From Candidatus Haliotispira prima (GTDB taxonomy: Bacteria > Spirochaetota > Spirochaetia > SP-2023): 64,000 nucleotides of DNA. The stretch lies in assembly GCA_029867005.1 (NCBI GenBank), contig CP123443.1, positions 1,612,001 through 1,676,000 of the forward strand. The letters are read 5' to 3'. How positions within the stretch are numbered: position 1 is the first letter of the stretch; every line of letters starts with the position of its first letter. Of this stretch, positions 38,388 through 47,089 are shown one piece after another. A model generated the notes under the pieces. It worked only from the letters and a program-made list of their open reading frames with translations, did no database searches and was not told the DNA's origin. The position numbers and the translations under genes are program-made.

Positions 38388-41300
38388 CTAACGTGCATCC
38401 GTACTGAGATTATCACTTTGGAACGTCGCCCGGCGTTTTAGCAACGGAATCGGAATCCAACGCAGGTAAAAACCCAGGGCATAATCCCAAGCCAGATTAT
38501 TGTTCTGCTGTTTCGGTTTGCCGACAAATTCAAAAATCAAGTCCCAGTCTTTCAGGTGGTGAATGGCCAACAGACGAATATCCTTCATCTTGAAAAGCCC
38601 CTTTTTCTGCAAGTCCTCGTTCCAAAAACTGACACTGTTCAGCAAATCTTCCAAAATCAAACGTTCCCCGCTGAAACCCAGGATGTCCTGCATACCCGGG
38701 TAGTACAGGTAGAGTTTCTCGTGACTCATGCGGTAAGAAATCTGGAAATTGAGGAACTCATGGATAAAAAAGCTAAAAGTAAAATCCATCGTCAGCGAAG
38801 ATGTCTGGTTGTAGCGGATCAAATGCTGGTCCCACCGTGTCTTAAAGGTAAAGAAGAACAATACCCGGTTCTTCCAGAAATAATGATCCTTGGTAGTCAA
38901 CTGAAAAGCCAAATACACCTTCTCGGCAAGCAAATCATCACTGCCATCGGCTTTCCAGGACAACGCTGTCGTATCCCACTGATAGGGCTGAGTATAGCGG
39001 AAAAACAGGCCGCCGCTGAACCACCAAGCCCGAAACGAAATCTCTTCCCTCTCGATATGGCCCTCTTTGCTGCTATCCTTAGCCTCAAAGTTGTAGATGA
39101 AGACATTTTTCAACTGCACCTTGTCAATTGGTCTGTAGATAGAAGTATAATTGAACGGTTGAGGGTAAAACTCCGGATCATCCTCGCCATTCTGGATAAA
39201 TTCGATGGAAAGATTGTGCGACCACTTAAACATTTCAAAGAACAGCAGGGATTTCAGGGTATTTTTGGGGACAGACGGAGGCAAATCACTACTCAGGCTG
39301 AAACTGGCCTTCAAATTGTTAATCGGGTTATAGGCACTTTTGATTGGATGAAAATCCAACAAGGCCCCAAACCGGTGGGTGGGAATGCGCTTGCGCAGTT
39401 CCGTGTCTTCCACTCCAAAATCCAGGAAACTGCCCTCGTGCCCACGCTCGGTTGTATTGTACTGGTAATCATACACAACCGCTTTTATGCTGTGGGTGAT
39501 CGAACTGTTGGCAAACCAGTCAATCGCACGCAAGGGCTTGAGCACAACAGAAGACTCTTCATTCCAGTTCCACTTGGTGGCCTGCTTCGTCGCGTCCAAA
39601 TCATTGGAACTACTCTCATTATCAGCAATATCAAAGTAGTGAGTCACATTGACATTGACACTGTGCTTCAGGTTGACCACCAACAGGCTGTCCAAAAATT
39701 TCCACTCGGTCACCACCTGAAAGGCTTCTTTACCGGTAAACTGCAATTCTTTGTTATTGATCGCGACATCCTCTATGCGCGTCCAACCGGCATTATCCGT
39801 CTGACTTTGCATCAGATTTTGCAAAGCCAAGTTGTAGGTTGCCTTGAAGCTAACCGTTTCCACCTGCTGGTCTTCCTTGATCTTTTGCAACTCCTTGGGC
39901 TTGATAATGCTGTCATCTATCGGGATGCCACCATTGACCAGGCCGCCTTCCCCGCCCGGGCTGCCCGGACCCCCGATCCCGGGATCGGGTTCTTGCGGCA
40001 GCCGATACTTCCAGTCCTGTAAAATGGGCAAATCCAAGTTCCGGCCATTTTGTTGCGTATTCTGTACCAAGGGCCAGAGCGTACCCGAAACACGCAAAGA
40101 CGTGTCCGGCATAAAAAACTTGGTCGGATAAAAGAACTCCCGGGTCGGGTCATAAGTCTCTCGCCCCGTGTCCGTTTTTTTGCTGAAATGGCTGGTGACA
40201 AAGGCACTAAAATTGAATGAAGAAACCAGCGATGTGTTAAAGCGCGGCCGCAAATTAAGGCTGGCCTGCCACTTGAACGAAGAAATCAGAGATTCCTTTT
40301 TGCGCCATTCTTCCAGCAGGTTGTCGACATCTCTCTGACTCAGTTCCAAGCCGTAGCCCAACCAGTCAAAACTCTCTTTGCGATTGAAATAATCCCTGCG
40401 ATAGAACGGGTCAGAATAGTAAACAAAATCCAGCTTGAAGGTATTATTTTTGGTCGAAAGTCGGGTATCAATACCATAGCGGAAGGGAATGGTCAAACCA
40501 AAGAAATCGGTTTCGATAACCTTGAGCCGGTATGCGCCGTCACTGTCCAGAATATATGGCTTCCCCGTGGCAAAACCGGAACCCGTACGCTCTTCCAGAC
40601 CAAAAGCGTAGGCCAAAGAGGTCTTCAAACTCAAATCCGTAATCGGGCCGAAGTTCTTCAATGAACCATCAAAACCGGTAAACAGACCGATATAACTGTA
40701 GTAATCCAACAAGAATTTCAGATAGCTACCGGCTCCCAGCACTTTCTTTTTCTGTTGTTGCTCCGCCGGGTCTTTTGGCTTGGCGGGCACCAGAAACAAA
40801 GTATCCAGCTCAAATTCGGTGTTGTTACCGGAATCGGAATTGACCGGAAGGAAAGAAAGCGAATCCGTGTTGCCGGACTTCGGCGTACCCAACAAATAGG
40901 TTGTAGTCTGGACAAACTCGCCATAGGCTTCACGTATGCCAAACACTGGATGAAACAGCAACTGGCTGTCATTGTGGTAGTAGTAGGGCAGATAAAGCAC
41001 GGGAATGTGCCCTACGTACAAAGTGGCACTGAGCATGGCCCATTCCGGTTTGCCAAAAATCCACAAACGATGAAATCCCAAGCGGAAATATTCGGTTTGT
41101 TCTTCCTCGCTGGTGGAAATCTCGCCCTTTTCCAGCACCAGAATATCATCGCTGCCTTTGCGCATATTCTTACTGTCAAAGTGGTAATCAATGTCATTTT
41201 TGGCCAACACTGTCCTGCCCAGAATATTGTTGGCATCCACACTGGTGTTGCCACCGGGCTTACTTTTCGTCTTTTCCGGGTTGGACGAGCTGCTGTGAAC

Positions 41301-42065
41301 ATTGGCCGGACGGTCGGTTTCCGTAGTCTGACCACGCGAAAACACGCCGTAGAAGATGACACCGCGCCAAACACGCAAACGGAAAATCAGCGAATCCCCG
41401 GTAAATTTCTCCGTATCTTTATCGTTGGTACTGTTAATCTTCTTCTTGATGTACGTCACCCGGCCTTCGGCCCGAATGGTATTTTGTCCCCGATTAAAAA
41501 TGATACTGTCCGCCGAGACGTTGTGTTCGTAACCTTCATTTTGGTCCGTAATAAACACCCTGACGCCACCGCTGATCTTAAAATAGTTTTCGCTGTCCCC
41601 CTCCTGACGTTCGACGGTAAACGCTTGGGCCTTCTGGGCCGATTCAATTTTGATAACCAGATTTTCCTGGTTGCCCGCCCCACCCCCACCCCGGATCGGA
41701 GCAGATATATTTAGCTTACTGTAAAGACCTCTTCTCAGGGTATCGGGGCCTTGATTAGCCTCAATTCCGTACTTTCGGGCCAGTTCCTGCAACTCAAAAT
41801 AAGTCGCGGTGGCAATGTCATCTTGTTGGGCACGGGTGCGCAGGTTGCGCAAGCGTTCTTCGCGCTCCGAGTCCCCGGCAGCATCAGCGGAACCGGCGGA
41901 GTCAGCGGAATTGGGACCCTGGGCATTCAGCACCTGCACCACAGGCCCCACAAGTCCCGACAAGGTCAAAAACACGGCCAAAAGCAGGACCGGCAGGGAC
42001 AGCAGGCGAGAACGCAGAGACAGATGAGGAGTCTTGGTTTGCAGAGTAAAAGCGGAAACGTACAT
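38388..42065 (-). CDS. lptD: LptD/OstA-like outer-membrane assembly protein
   Basis: 1225 residues from ATG 42065, chosen because a signal peptide follows directly (LLSLPVLLLAVFLTLSG, cleavage near VLNAQG). Upstream in-frame ATGs lack signal features. An N-terminal polar segment leads to an OstA-like beta-jellyroll (VRVFITDQNEGYEHNVSADS, IIFNRGQNTIRAEGRVTY). A long beta-barrel-type region follows with alternating aromatic strands to the end (FYLRWIPIPLL). LptD proteins place lipopolysaccharide or related glycolipid in the outer membrane, and spirochaetes without classical LPS also keep one. It is longer than typical LptD, with Gly/Pro-rich loops (GIGGPGSPGGEGG). Oriented away from murG. Confidence 0.75.
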   Translation of the reverse strand: MYVSAFTLQTKTPHLSLRSRLLSLPVLLLAVFLTLSGLVGPVVQVLNAQGPNSADSAGSADAAGDSEREERLRNLRTRAQQDDIATATYFELQELARKYGIEANQGPDTLRRGLYSKLNISAPIRGGGGAGNQENLVIKIESAQKAQAFTVERQEGDSENYFKISGGVRVFITDQNEGYEHNVSADSIIFNRGQNTIRAEGRVTYIKKKINSTNDKDTEKFTGDSLIFRLRVWRGVIFYGVFSRGQTTETDRPANVHSSSSNPEKTKSKPGGNTSVDANNILGRTVLAKNDIDYHFDSKNMRKGSDDILVLEKGEISTSEEEQTEYFRLGFHRLWIFGKPEWAMLSATLYVGHIPVLYLPYYYHNDSQLLFHPVFGIREAYGEFVQTTTYLLGTPKSGNTDSLSFLPVNSDSGNNTEFELDTLFLVPAKPKDPAEQQQKKKVLGAGSYLKFLLDYYSYIGLFTGFDGSLKNFGPITDLSLKTSLAYAFGLEERTGSGFATGKPYILDSDGAYRLKVIETDFFGLTIPFRYGIDTRLSTKNNTFKLDFVYYSDPFYRRDYFNRKESFDWLGYGLELSQRDVDNLLEEWRKKESLISSFKWQASLNLRPRFNTSLVSSFNFSAFVTSHFSKKTDTGRETYDPTREFFYPTKFFMPDTSLRVSGTLWPLVQNTQQNGRNLDLPILQDWKYRLPQEPDPGIGGPGSPGGEGGLVNGGIPIDDSIIKPKELQKIKEDQQVETVSFKATYNLALQNLMQSQTDNAGWTRIEDVAINNKELQFTGKEAFQVVTEWKFLDSLLVVNLKHSVNVNVTHYFDIADNESSSNDLDATKQATKWNWNEESSVVLKPLRAIDWFANSSITHSIKAVVYDYQYNTTERGHEGSFLDFGVEDTELRKRIPTHRFGALLDFHPIKSAYNPINNLKASFSLSSDLPPSVPKNTLKSLLFFEMFKWSHNLSIEFIQNGEDDPEFYPQPFNYTSIYRPIDKVQLKNVFIYNFEAKDSSKEGHIEREEISFRAWWFSGGLFFRYTQPYQWDTTALSWKADGSDDLLAEKVYLAFQLTTKDHYFWKNRVLFFFTFKTRWDQHLIRYNQTSSLTMDFTFSFFIHEFLNFQISYRMSHEKLYLYYPGMQDILGFSGERLILEDLLNSVSFWNEDLQKKGLFKMKDIRLLAIHHLKDWDLIFEFVGKPKQQNNNLAWDYALGFYLRWIPIPLLKRRATFQSDNLSTDAR

Positions 42066-42461
42066 CGGATTCAGAACGGAAGAATTATAACGGAAAGAGA
42101 GGCTCGTTCCTAGACGGACATCGGTCGGTCTCAAAGTCTTCCTCATTTCGCCGCAGTGTGTCGGGCCGCAGCCCTTCCTGCAAGCCTCCGGTGCTACAAC
42201 AAAATATTTTTGTGTAGAGAAACATACCCGGTCACGGCAACAACGGGCGGCCTTTTTACCCCACAAAAAATATCCGGTGCCCGCTTCCGAAATGGCGTAT
42301 TTTTTAATGGAATATTTTCGCAGGTCTTCATAGAACAGAAATAACGAACAAAATAACGAAAATGCGGATTCACTTACCGTTTTACCATTTACCGTTTTAT
42401 CATTTTACCATTTTATCATTTTACCATTTTATCATTGTCGAATTATCAATACGATAAGACC
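42066..42461. other. divergent lptD-murG intergenic region
   Basis: Nearly 400 bases. A TTATAAT on the minus strand at 42090-42084 could be the lptD -10. The right part holds the 16-bp tandem repeat listed separately. No gene seen. Confidence 0.4.
42373..42437 (+). repeat. AT-rich tandem repeat upstream of murG
   Basis: Alternating TTTTACCATT and TTTTATCATT blocks make a roughly 16-bp unit repeated about three times, ending 25 bases before the murG ATG. Length change here would alter promoter geometry. Confidence 0.7.
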
Positions 42462-43805
42462 ATGAGCCGAAAAGGGACTAAACAACCGACAAATCACAAC
42501 ACGGCCGGGTACTGCATAGCCCTCAGCGGCGGAGGTACCGGGGGGCATGTCTACCCCGCCCTCGCCATGTTACAACGGCTGGAACAACGGCTAAGCCAAA
42601 CACAGCCCGACACCGTTTTGGAAGTCCTATGGCTGGGCGGCCACAATGGCATCGAAAAAGACATCGTAGCACAGCAGGCCCTCCGGTTCAGCCGGTTAAA
42701 GATCGAATACTGCGGCATTTCCTGCGGTAAGCTGCGTCGCTACTTCTCCTGGCAAAACTGTAGCGACCTGCTGCGCACCCTGCTTGGAATCCGGCAAAGC
42801 TACCATATTTTGCGCCGCAAGCGGCCCGCTCTGCTCTTCTCCAAGGGCGGTTTTGTCACCGTTCCCGGCATAATCGCCGCAAAACTACTGAACATCCCCT
42901 CACTGGCCCACGAGTCCGACTTGGACCCGGGACTGGCCACCCGGTTGGCCCTACCCTTCCTCGAAACCCTATTTCTGCCCTATGAACAAAGTCGAAAATA
43001 CTACAAAGCCAAATACCAAGCCAAACTGGAAGTCAGCGGCAACCCGGTCCGCGCCGAATTTTTTGCCCGGCAAGCCGCACAACAGAGCGGCTCCGAGCAG
43101 GACACCGTAACACAAAGTCCGGCAGTACAAACCACAACACAGACCCCAATACAGGCCGCAGTCGAATCCCGGCTACTGCCGGCAGACTGGCTCAATGCCA
43201 ATGGCCGACTGCACCGTCCCCTCCTGCTGGTACTGGGCGGGAGCTTGGGGGCCCACGAATTAAACACCTACGTAAAACATTGGCTCCGGAATGACAAGAC
43301 CACTATACCGGAGTCGCTTTATATCTTGCACCAATGCGGCAAACAGCAACACCAAGAATTGCGTCACCTGGAAAAACAACACAGCCACTACCGCGTGCAC
43401 GACTTTATTTCCGACGGTTTGGATGCGGCCTACCGGCTGTGCCGCGAAAGCGGCGGATTGGTACTATCCCGGGCCGGGGCCGGGGCCCTCTGGGAAATTT
43501 TGGTCAGTGAAAACCGCTCCATTCTGGTGCCGTTACAAAGCGGCACCAGAGGTGACCAATTGCGCAATGCCCGATTATTTACAGAACAGGGCCGGGCTCA
43601 AAGTTTTATTACGACGCAAAGCACTGAAGATACTGACAAGCAAAGAAACAGCGAAAATCTACTTGAGCAAATACAATTAATTCTCCAAGATGGTGCCTCC
43701 TCCGCATGCCCTTGGTCTCCCGTCCCACAATCGGCACAGCAGATTCCTGATGCAGCCCTCCACATTGCCCAAAGAATATGGCAACGCCTGCAACAAACCC
43801 ACTGA
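42462..43805 (+). CDS. murG: MurG, UDP-GlcNAc:lipid I N-acetylglucosaminyltransferase
   Basis: About 447 residues. GT-B glycosyltransferase making lipid II for peptidoglycan at the inner membrane. Key motifs: GGGTGGHVYPALAM (donor loop), FSKGGFVTVPG, AHESDLDPGLATR, GNPVR and the C-terminal GGSLGAHELN and LVLSRAGAGALWEIL. Longer than usual (about 360) because of a Q/T/S-rich insert of some 45 residues between the two domains after GNPVRAEFF. Start chosen at ATG 42462; a TTG 27 bases upstream is possible and no strong RBS is seen. It begins the rightward core block. Confidence 0.92.
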   Translation: MSRKGTKQPTNHNTAGYCIALSGGGTGGHVYPALAMLQRLEQRLSQTQPDTVLEVLWLGGHNGIEKDIVAQQALRFSRLKIEYCGISCGKLRRYFSWQNCSDLLRTLLGIRQSYHILRRKRPALLFSKGGFVTVPGIIAAKLLNIPSLAHESDLDPGLATRLALPFLETLFLPYEQSRKYYKAKYQAKLEVSGNPVRAEFFARQAAQQSGSEQDTVTQSPAVQTTTQTPIQAAVESRLLPADWLNANGRLHRPLLLVLGGSLGAHELNTYVKHWLRNDKTTIPESLYILHQCGKQQHQELRHLEKQHSHYRVHDFISDGLDAAYRLCRESGGLVLSRAGAGALWEILVSENRSILVPLQSGTRGDQLRNARLFTEQGRAQSFITTQSTEDTDKQRNSENLLEQIQLILQDGASSACPWSPVPQSAQQIPDAALHIAQRIWQRLQQTH

Positions 43806-43925
43806 CGGATACATAAACGGATAGACGGATAGATAGACGGCAGTGCCGGTCAGCACAATGTCCGCCGGCGGCAACAGCAGCAGCCGGCGGCAGTATATAG
43901 TATATAGCATAGAAGGATACCTTTG

Positions 43926-44432
43926 ATGGATGATTTTTCTATCTCAATCCTGGACTTACTACTGGTCATAGTCACAGGTTTCTTCGGATTCCGCAGCCTT
44001 TTCAAGGGGATAGTCAAATCCGTTTTTTCCTTTCTGGGTATCTGTGCCGCCTATCTCACGGCCTCGCTGTACTACAAGCCCGTGGCTCTCAGGCTCTCGG
44101 GCTTCCTCGATTCACCGCCGTGGGTCAATATAGCCGGTTTCAGCCTGCTTTTATTAGCCGTCATAATCGCCTTTATCATCATTGAAATGGCTGTACTGCA
44201 AATGTTTAATTCACCCGAACCCCGCAGGGACCTGAACAGACTTCTGGCCTTCATCGTAGGACTGCTCGAAGGTTTTCTATTCTGCTCTGTCATCCTTTGG
44301 GTACTGCAAAATGACAGTCTGCCCAATTCCAAAACCTTCTTGCAGAACAGCATCTTTGCCTCCTACTTCCTCGACTACAACCCCCTGCTGTTCGGTCTGG
44401 AAAAACGTCTCGACTTAGGCGTATTTCGCTGA
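43926..44432 (+). CDS. CvpA-family membrane protein
   Basis: 168 residues from ATG 43926 (AGAAGGA upstream). Four predicted membrane segments: LDLLLVIVTGFFGFRSLFKG, VFSFLGICAAYLTAS, IAGFSLLLLAVIIAFIIIE and LLAFIVGLLEGFLFCSVILW. The N-terminal D-x-x-L-x-x-(I/V)-x-x-x-F-G-x-x-G-pattern and helix layout match CvpA/colicin V production-type proteins, whose exact role is unclear. 120 bases after murG. Confidence 0.75.
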   Translation: MDDFSISILDLLLVIVTGFFGFRSLFKGIVKSVFSFLGICAAYLTASLYYKPVALRLSGFLDSPPWVNIAGFSLLLLAVIIAFIIIEMAVLQMFNSPEPRRDLNRLLAFIVGLLEGFLFCSVILWVLQNDSLPNSKTFLQNSIFASYFLDYNPLLFGLEKRLDLGVFR

Positions 44433-44629
44433 AAAACAGAGCGATATACTCAGGGTTCCTAAAAGACGAAGTGTTGCTCCGGTGCCCGCCCGTCGATACA
44501 GTCCCGAGTGCTCTTGATAATTTTGAAACTCTCAATACTCTTAATCCTTTTGAAACTCCGGGCCGATGTACCCGGCCGTCTGCCAACCGACCCCAAACTG
44601 TAGCTAAATCATACAATGGAGCCTCAACC

Positions 44630-45700
44630 ATGCTCGATACATTAACCAATTCCCCCGACCCACAACAACGCAGGCAATGCCCTGCCCGTGTTCGTGTCCA
44701 TTTCTTCGGTCTGATCATTGCTTTACTGCTCAGCACTCTGTTGTCGGCCTGCCAGCAATTGCAACTGGACAGCGTGACCGACTACAGCAGCCTTTTACCG
44801 GAACAACAACTGCTCTATTTAAGCCTGAGCGTCCTGCCCGAAACTCAGACCAAGGCCAAAACGGGGGGCTTCCCCTATGAGACCCTCCAAGCCAAACTTT
44901 TGGATAACAAACAACTCCAAACATTCGTGTCCAAACGTTTGGCCCGCAGCCAAATAGCTATAGGAAGACAAGGGGAAATCTACGCCGTAAGCCAACTGGT
45001 ACTGGACCACAAGCTGTTCCGCTCCCAAATGGAACAACAGAAAGATTGGCAAAGCCTGGCCATAAATGCCGGCACTTCCGGCACCGGCCTCGCCGGAGTC
45101 TACCACCTGCGGAGCGATGCGGTACTGGCCTTGCAGATGCCTCAGGCCAACCTGCTCTATTTGAGCCAAAGAACAAGCAAACCGCAAGGCGGTACCATAG
45201 CCCAAGCCCAGGCTTGGGAGCAGCAGACTTTTGCCAAATTTCAGCAGAGCGGTACCCCACGCACGACATTGCCGCAAAAATTTCGCAAGCTGCAAGATGA
45301 ACAGCCACTGGTAGCTTATAGCCCTGAAATCATTAGTTTAATCGTCAATCCTGTACTACAACAGTCTTTTCCTCAGGCACTCAGCTCTTTTGCCAAAGTC
45401 AGTAAACAATTCCCCCTGTCAAAAATGCTGCTTTGGGTAGAGGTCTCAGAAGGCACAGAAGCCCCGTATGCCCTGCATTTAGAACTGGCAACAGGCTCGC
45501 TGATCCTGAGCAAGGGCCTCGAAGCGGGCTTCCGCCTCTTCCTGCCCAGCCTGTTGATGCGTTCCAAACAACCGTTCATCCGCCGCCAATTGCCAAACGT
45601 GCGTATGGAAGCCGGTGACCACATCTTCCATTTGCAGGTTCCCATGGACCGAGATACGCTGGAAAGCATACTGAGTCAACTGGCATTTCGGTCTTTGTAA
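44630..45700 (+). CDS. putative lipoprotein, unknown function
   Basis: 356 residues from ATG 44630, with GGAG 9 bases upstream. The N-terminus carries a signal peptide with a good lipobox (LLLSTLLSAC, Cys near residue 41), so a membrane-anchored periplasmic or surface protein. The mature part is Q/L-rich with no domain I recognise. The sequence LFLPSLLMRSKQPFIRRQLP near the C-terminus is basic. It has no 7-bp array and different codon use from the island lipoproteins, so a housekeeping lipoprotein is likely. Confidence 0.7.
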   Translation: MLDTLTNSPDPQQRRQCPARVRVHFFGLIIALLLSTLLSACQQLQLDSVTDYSSLLPEQQLLYLSLSVLPETQTKAKTGGFPYETLQAKLLDNKQLQTFVSKRLARSQIAIGRQGEIYAVSQLVLDHKLFRSQMEQQKDWQSLAINAGTSGTGLAGVYHLRSDAVLALQMPQANLLYLSQRTSKPQGGTIAQAQAWEQQTFAKFQQSGTPRTTLPQKFRKLQDEQPLVAYSPEIISLIVNPVLQQSFPQALSSFAKVSKQFPLSKMLLWVEVSEGTEAPYALHLELATGSLILSKGLEAGFRLFLPSLLMRSKQPFIRRQLPNVRMEAGDHIFHLQVPMDRDTLESILSQLAFRSL

Positions 45701-45938
45701 GCCATAAAGTCTGCTCCGAATCCTGTTTCTGCCGAGAATCACAGAGGTTCCCTTCCAAAAAGACTTTTTCTGAGCTGTTCTTGAGCTTCTGTCCTTAACT
45801 CTGTCCCGGCTTTACAGCAATGCCAAAGACACCGCCACGAAGGTCTCCGGCGCGAGATTTGTCACCGGCACAAGCTTTGCAAATGGACAGAGAACCCCAT
45901 ACCGAATCAGAAAATTAGAAAATTGGAAACAAGTTTTT

Positions 45939-46814
45939 ATGATGCCACGGCACAACACTCCGTATTCAGAAAAGAGTATCCGCAGTTTCGTCATCCGTTC
46001 CGGAAGATTTACCAAGGAACAGGAAAATGACTACCAAAGGCTCCGGCCGAAATATTGCCTGGATTATCGCAATTTTCGGGCAGAAAGCTTTGTCACAGAG
46101 GCCGCAGAAGGCGCAGAGAGTGCAAAGAGTGCAAAGAGCAAAGGGAAGGCCGAAATCAGAGAAGCAGAAACGTCCACTGTCGAGGAGCAAATGCGGCTCT
46201 ACTGGCAGTCTCTGTTGGCCCCAATCGAAGCAAAACAGAGCAGTGGCAGCTCCGGGCCGACTGCCCGATTCTTATGTGAGATTGGTTTTGGAACCGGTTC
46301 CTCCACCCGGCAAATCGTGCAACAGAACACGGATGCCTTATACTTGGGTATAGAGGTCTACCGCAACGGCATTATCGGCCTCATGCAGGAGGCCGAAAGG
46401 TTGCCCCCGGAGCTGTTGCGCATCGTTGAACACGATGCCTTGGAGGTACTGGAAAATATGCTGCCCCCGGAAAGTTTGGACGGTCTGCATATATTTTTCC
46501 CGGACCCTTGGCCCAAAAGACGGCACCAAAAACGTCGCATCGTCAACGCGGCAAACCTGGAGCTGTTCCACCGCAGCCTAAAACCGGGTGGTTATTTTTA
46601 CTTTGTTACCGATTGGCAGGACTATGCCGAAGCTGTGCGCAGATTCGTGCAACAACAAAGAGACCTTTGGAACTTTGGCTCGGCCCGACAGGCGATTTTG
46701 CAAGGCCGAGGCTATTCTGAACCGCAAAGCTGGCGGCCACAGAGTAAGTTCGAGGCCAAGGCCATCCGCGAAGGCCGGCCCGGTTTTGAGCTTTATTTGC
46801 GAAAAGAAACCTAA
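45939..46814 (+). CDS. trmB: tRNA (guanine-N7-)-methyltransferase TrmB
   Basis: 291 residues. Methylates G46 in the tRNA variable loop with SAM. Family motifs: RSFVIRSGRFTKEQ, FLCEIGFGTGSSTRQIV (SAM loop), YLGIEVYRNGI, the signature FFPDPWPKRRHQKRRIV and YFYFVTDW. About 35-40 residues longer than usual owing to an Ala/Glu/Lys/Ser insert between DYRNF and FLCEIG (residues about 46-85). The insert DNA resembles a dispersed CACAGAGGCCGCAGAAGG-type repeat. Starts at the double ATG 45939/45942 with no strong RBS. Confidence 0.92.
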   Translation: MMPRHNTPYSEKSIRSFVIRSGRFTKEQENDYQRLRPKYCLDYRNFRAESFVTEAAEGAESAKSAKSKGKAEIREAETSTVEEQMRLYWQSLLAPIEAKQSSGSSGPTARFLCEIGFGTGSSTRQIVQQNTDALYLGIEVYRNGIIGLMQEAERLPPELLRIVEHDALEVLENMLPPESLDGLHIFFPDPWPKRRHQKRRIVNAANLELFHRSLKPGGYFYFVTDWQDYAEAVRRFVQQQRDLWNFGSARQAILQGRGYSEPQSWRPQSKFEAKAIREGRPGFELYLRKET

Positions 46815-46867
46815 ATGTGGCTTGACAGGGTGATTCTCCGAGGGACTTGAAGGCGATTATAAGGGGC

Positions 46868-46897
46868 TTGACTGCTTTGCCCGGAAATCATTAGACT
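46868..46897 (+). promoter_or_regulatory. candidate promoter of the cys leader
   Basis: TTGACT (46868-46873), 18 bases, TAGACT (46892-46897). The start site would fall at or just before ATG 46905, so the leader ORF could be leaderless or nearly so. Confidence 0.4.
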
Positions 46898-46904
46898 ACC
46901 CGGC

Positions 46905-46970
46905 ATGAAGCATATGATAGGTTTTGCCCGTTTTTGTTGTTGTACACGCAGAGTCAAATTCAGGTGCTAG
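46905..46970 (+). CDS. cysteine-rich leader peptide of the cysDN operon
   Basis: A 21-codon ORF (alternative ATG at 46914 gives MIGFARFCCCTRRVKFRC). It has three consecutive Cys codons (46935-46943) and Cys as the last codon before TAG. Four Cys in so short an ORF upstream of a cysteine-biosynthesis operon is the hallmark of a leader peptide that senses charged tRNA-Cys by ribosome stalling. The last Cys codon lies inside the antiterminator segment. No clear RBS; leaderless initiation is possible. Expression is inferred, not shown. Confidence 0.6.
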   Translation: MKHMIGFARFCCCTRRVKFRC

Positions 46971-47040
46971 AACCTTTTGTTCCGTAATTAGTGCGGACTC
47001 TTTGGAAAGCACCTCTCACAAGGAGGTGCTTTTTGTTTCT
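46962..47040 (+). promoter_or_regulatory. transcription attenuator of cysDN (antiterminator/terminator pair)
   Basis: Segment 2 AGGTGCT (46962-46968) and segment 4 GAGGTGCT (47023-47030) both complement segment 3 AGCACCT (47008-47014). Pairing 2:3 would block the terminator 3:4. A ribosome at the leader stop covers segment 2 and lets the terminator form. A ribosome stalled on the Cys triplet leaves segment 2 free. Confidence 0.6.
47006..47032 (+). terminator. intrinsic terminator (attenuator) before cysD
   Basis: AAAGCACCTC pairs perfectly with GAGGTGCTTT around a 7-base loop and runs into TTGTTTCTT. It is the best intrinsic terminator in the window and lies 58 bases before the cysD ATG. Confidence 0.85.
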
Positions 47041-47089
47041 TCACACCGGTGTTTTTCAGGCAAAGAAATTGTAGGAGGAAAGACCAGAC

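Noticed and set aside
38556..40022. 488-codon plus-strand ORF opposite lptD
   Set aside because: No RBS, no recognisable domain; it mirrors the lptD coding frame.
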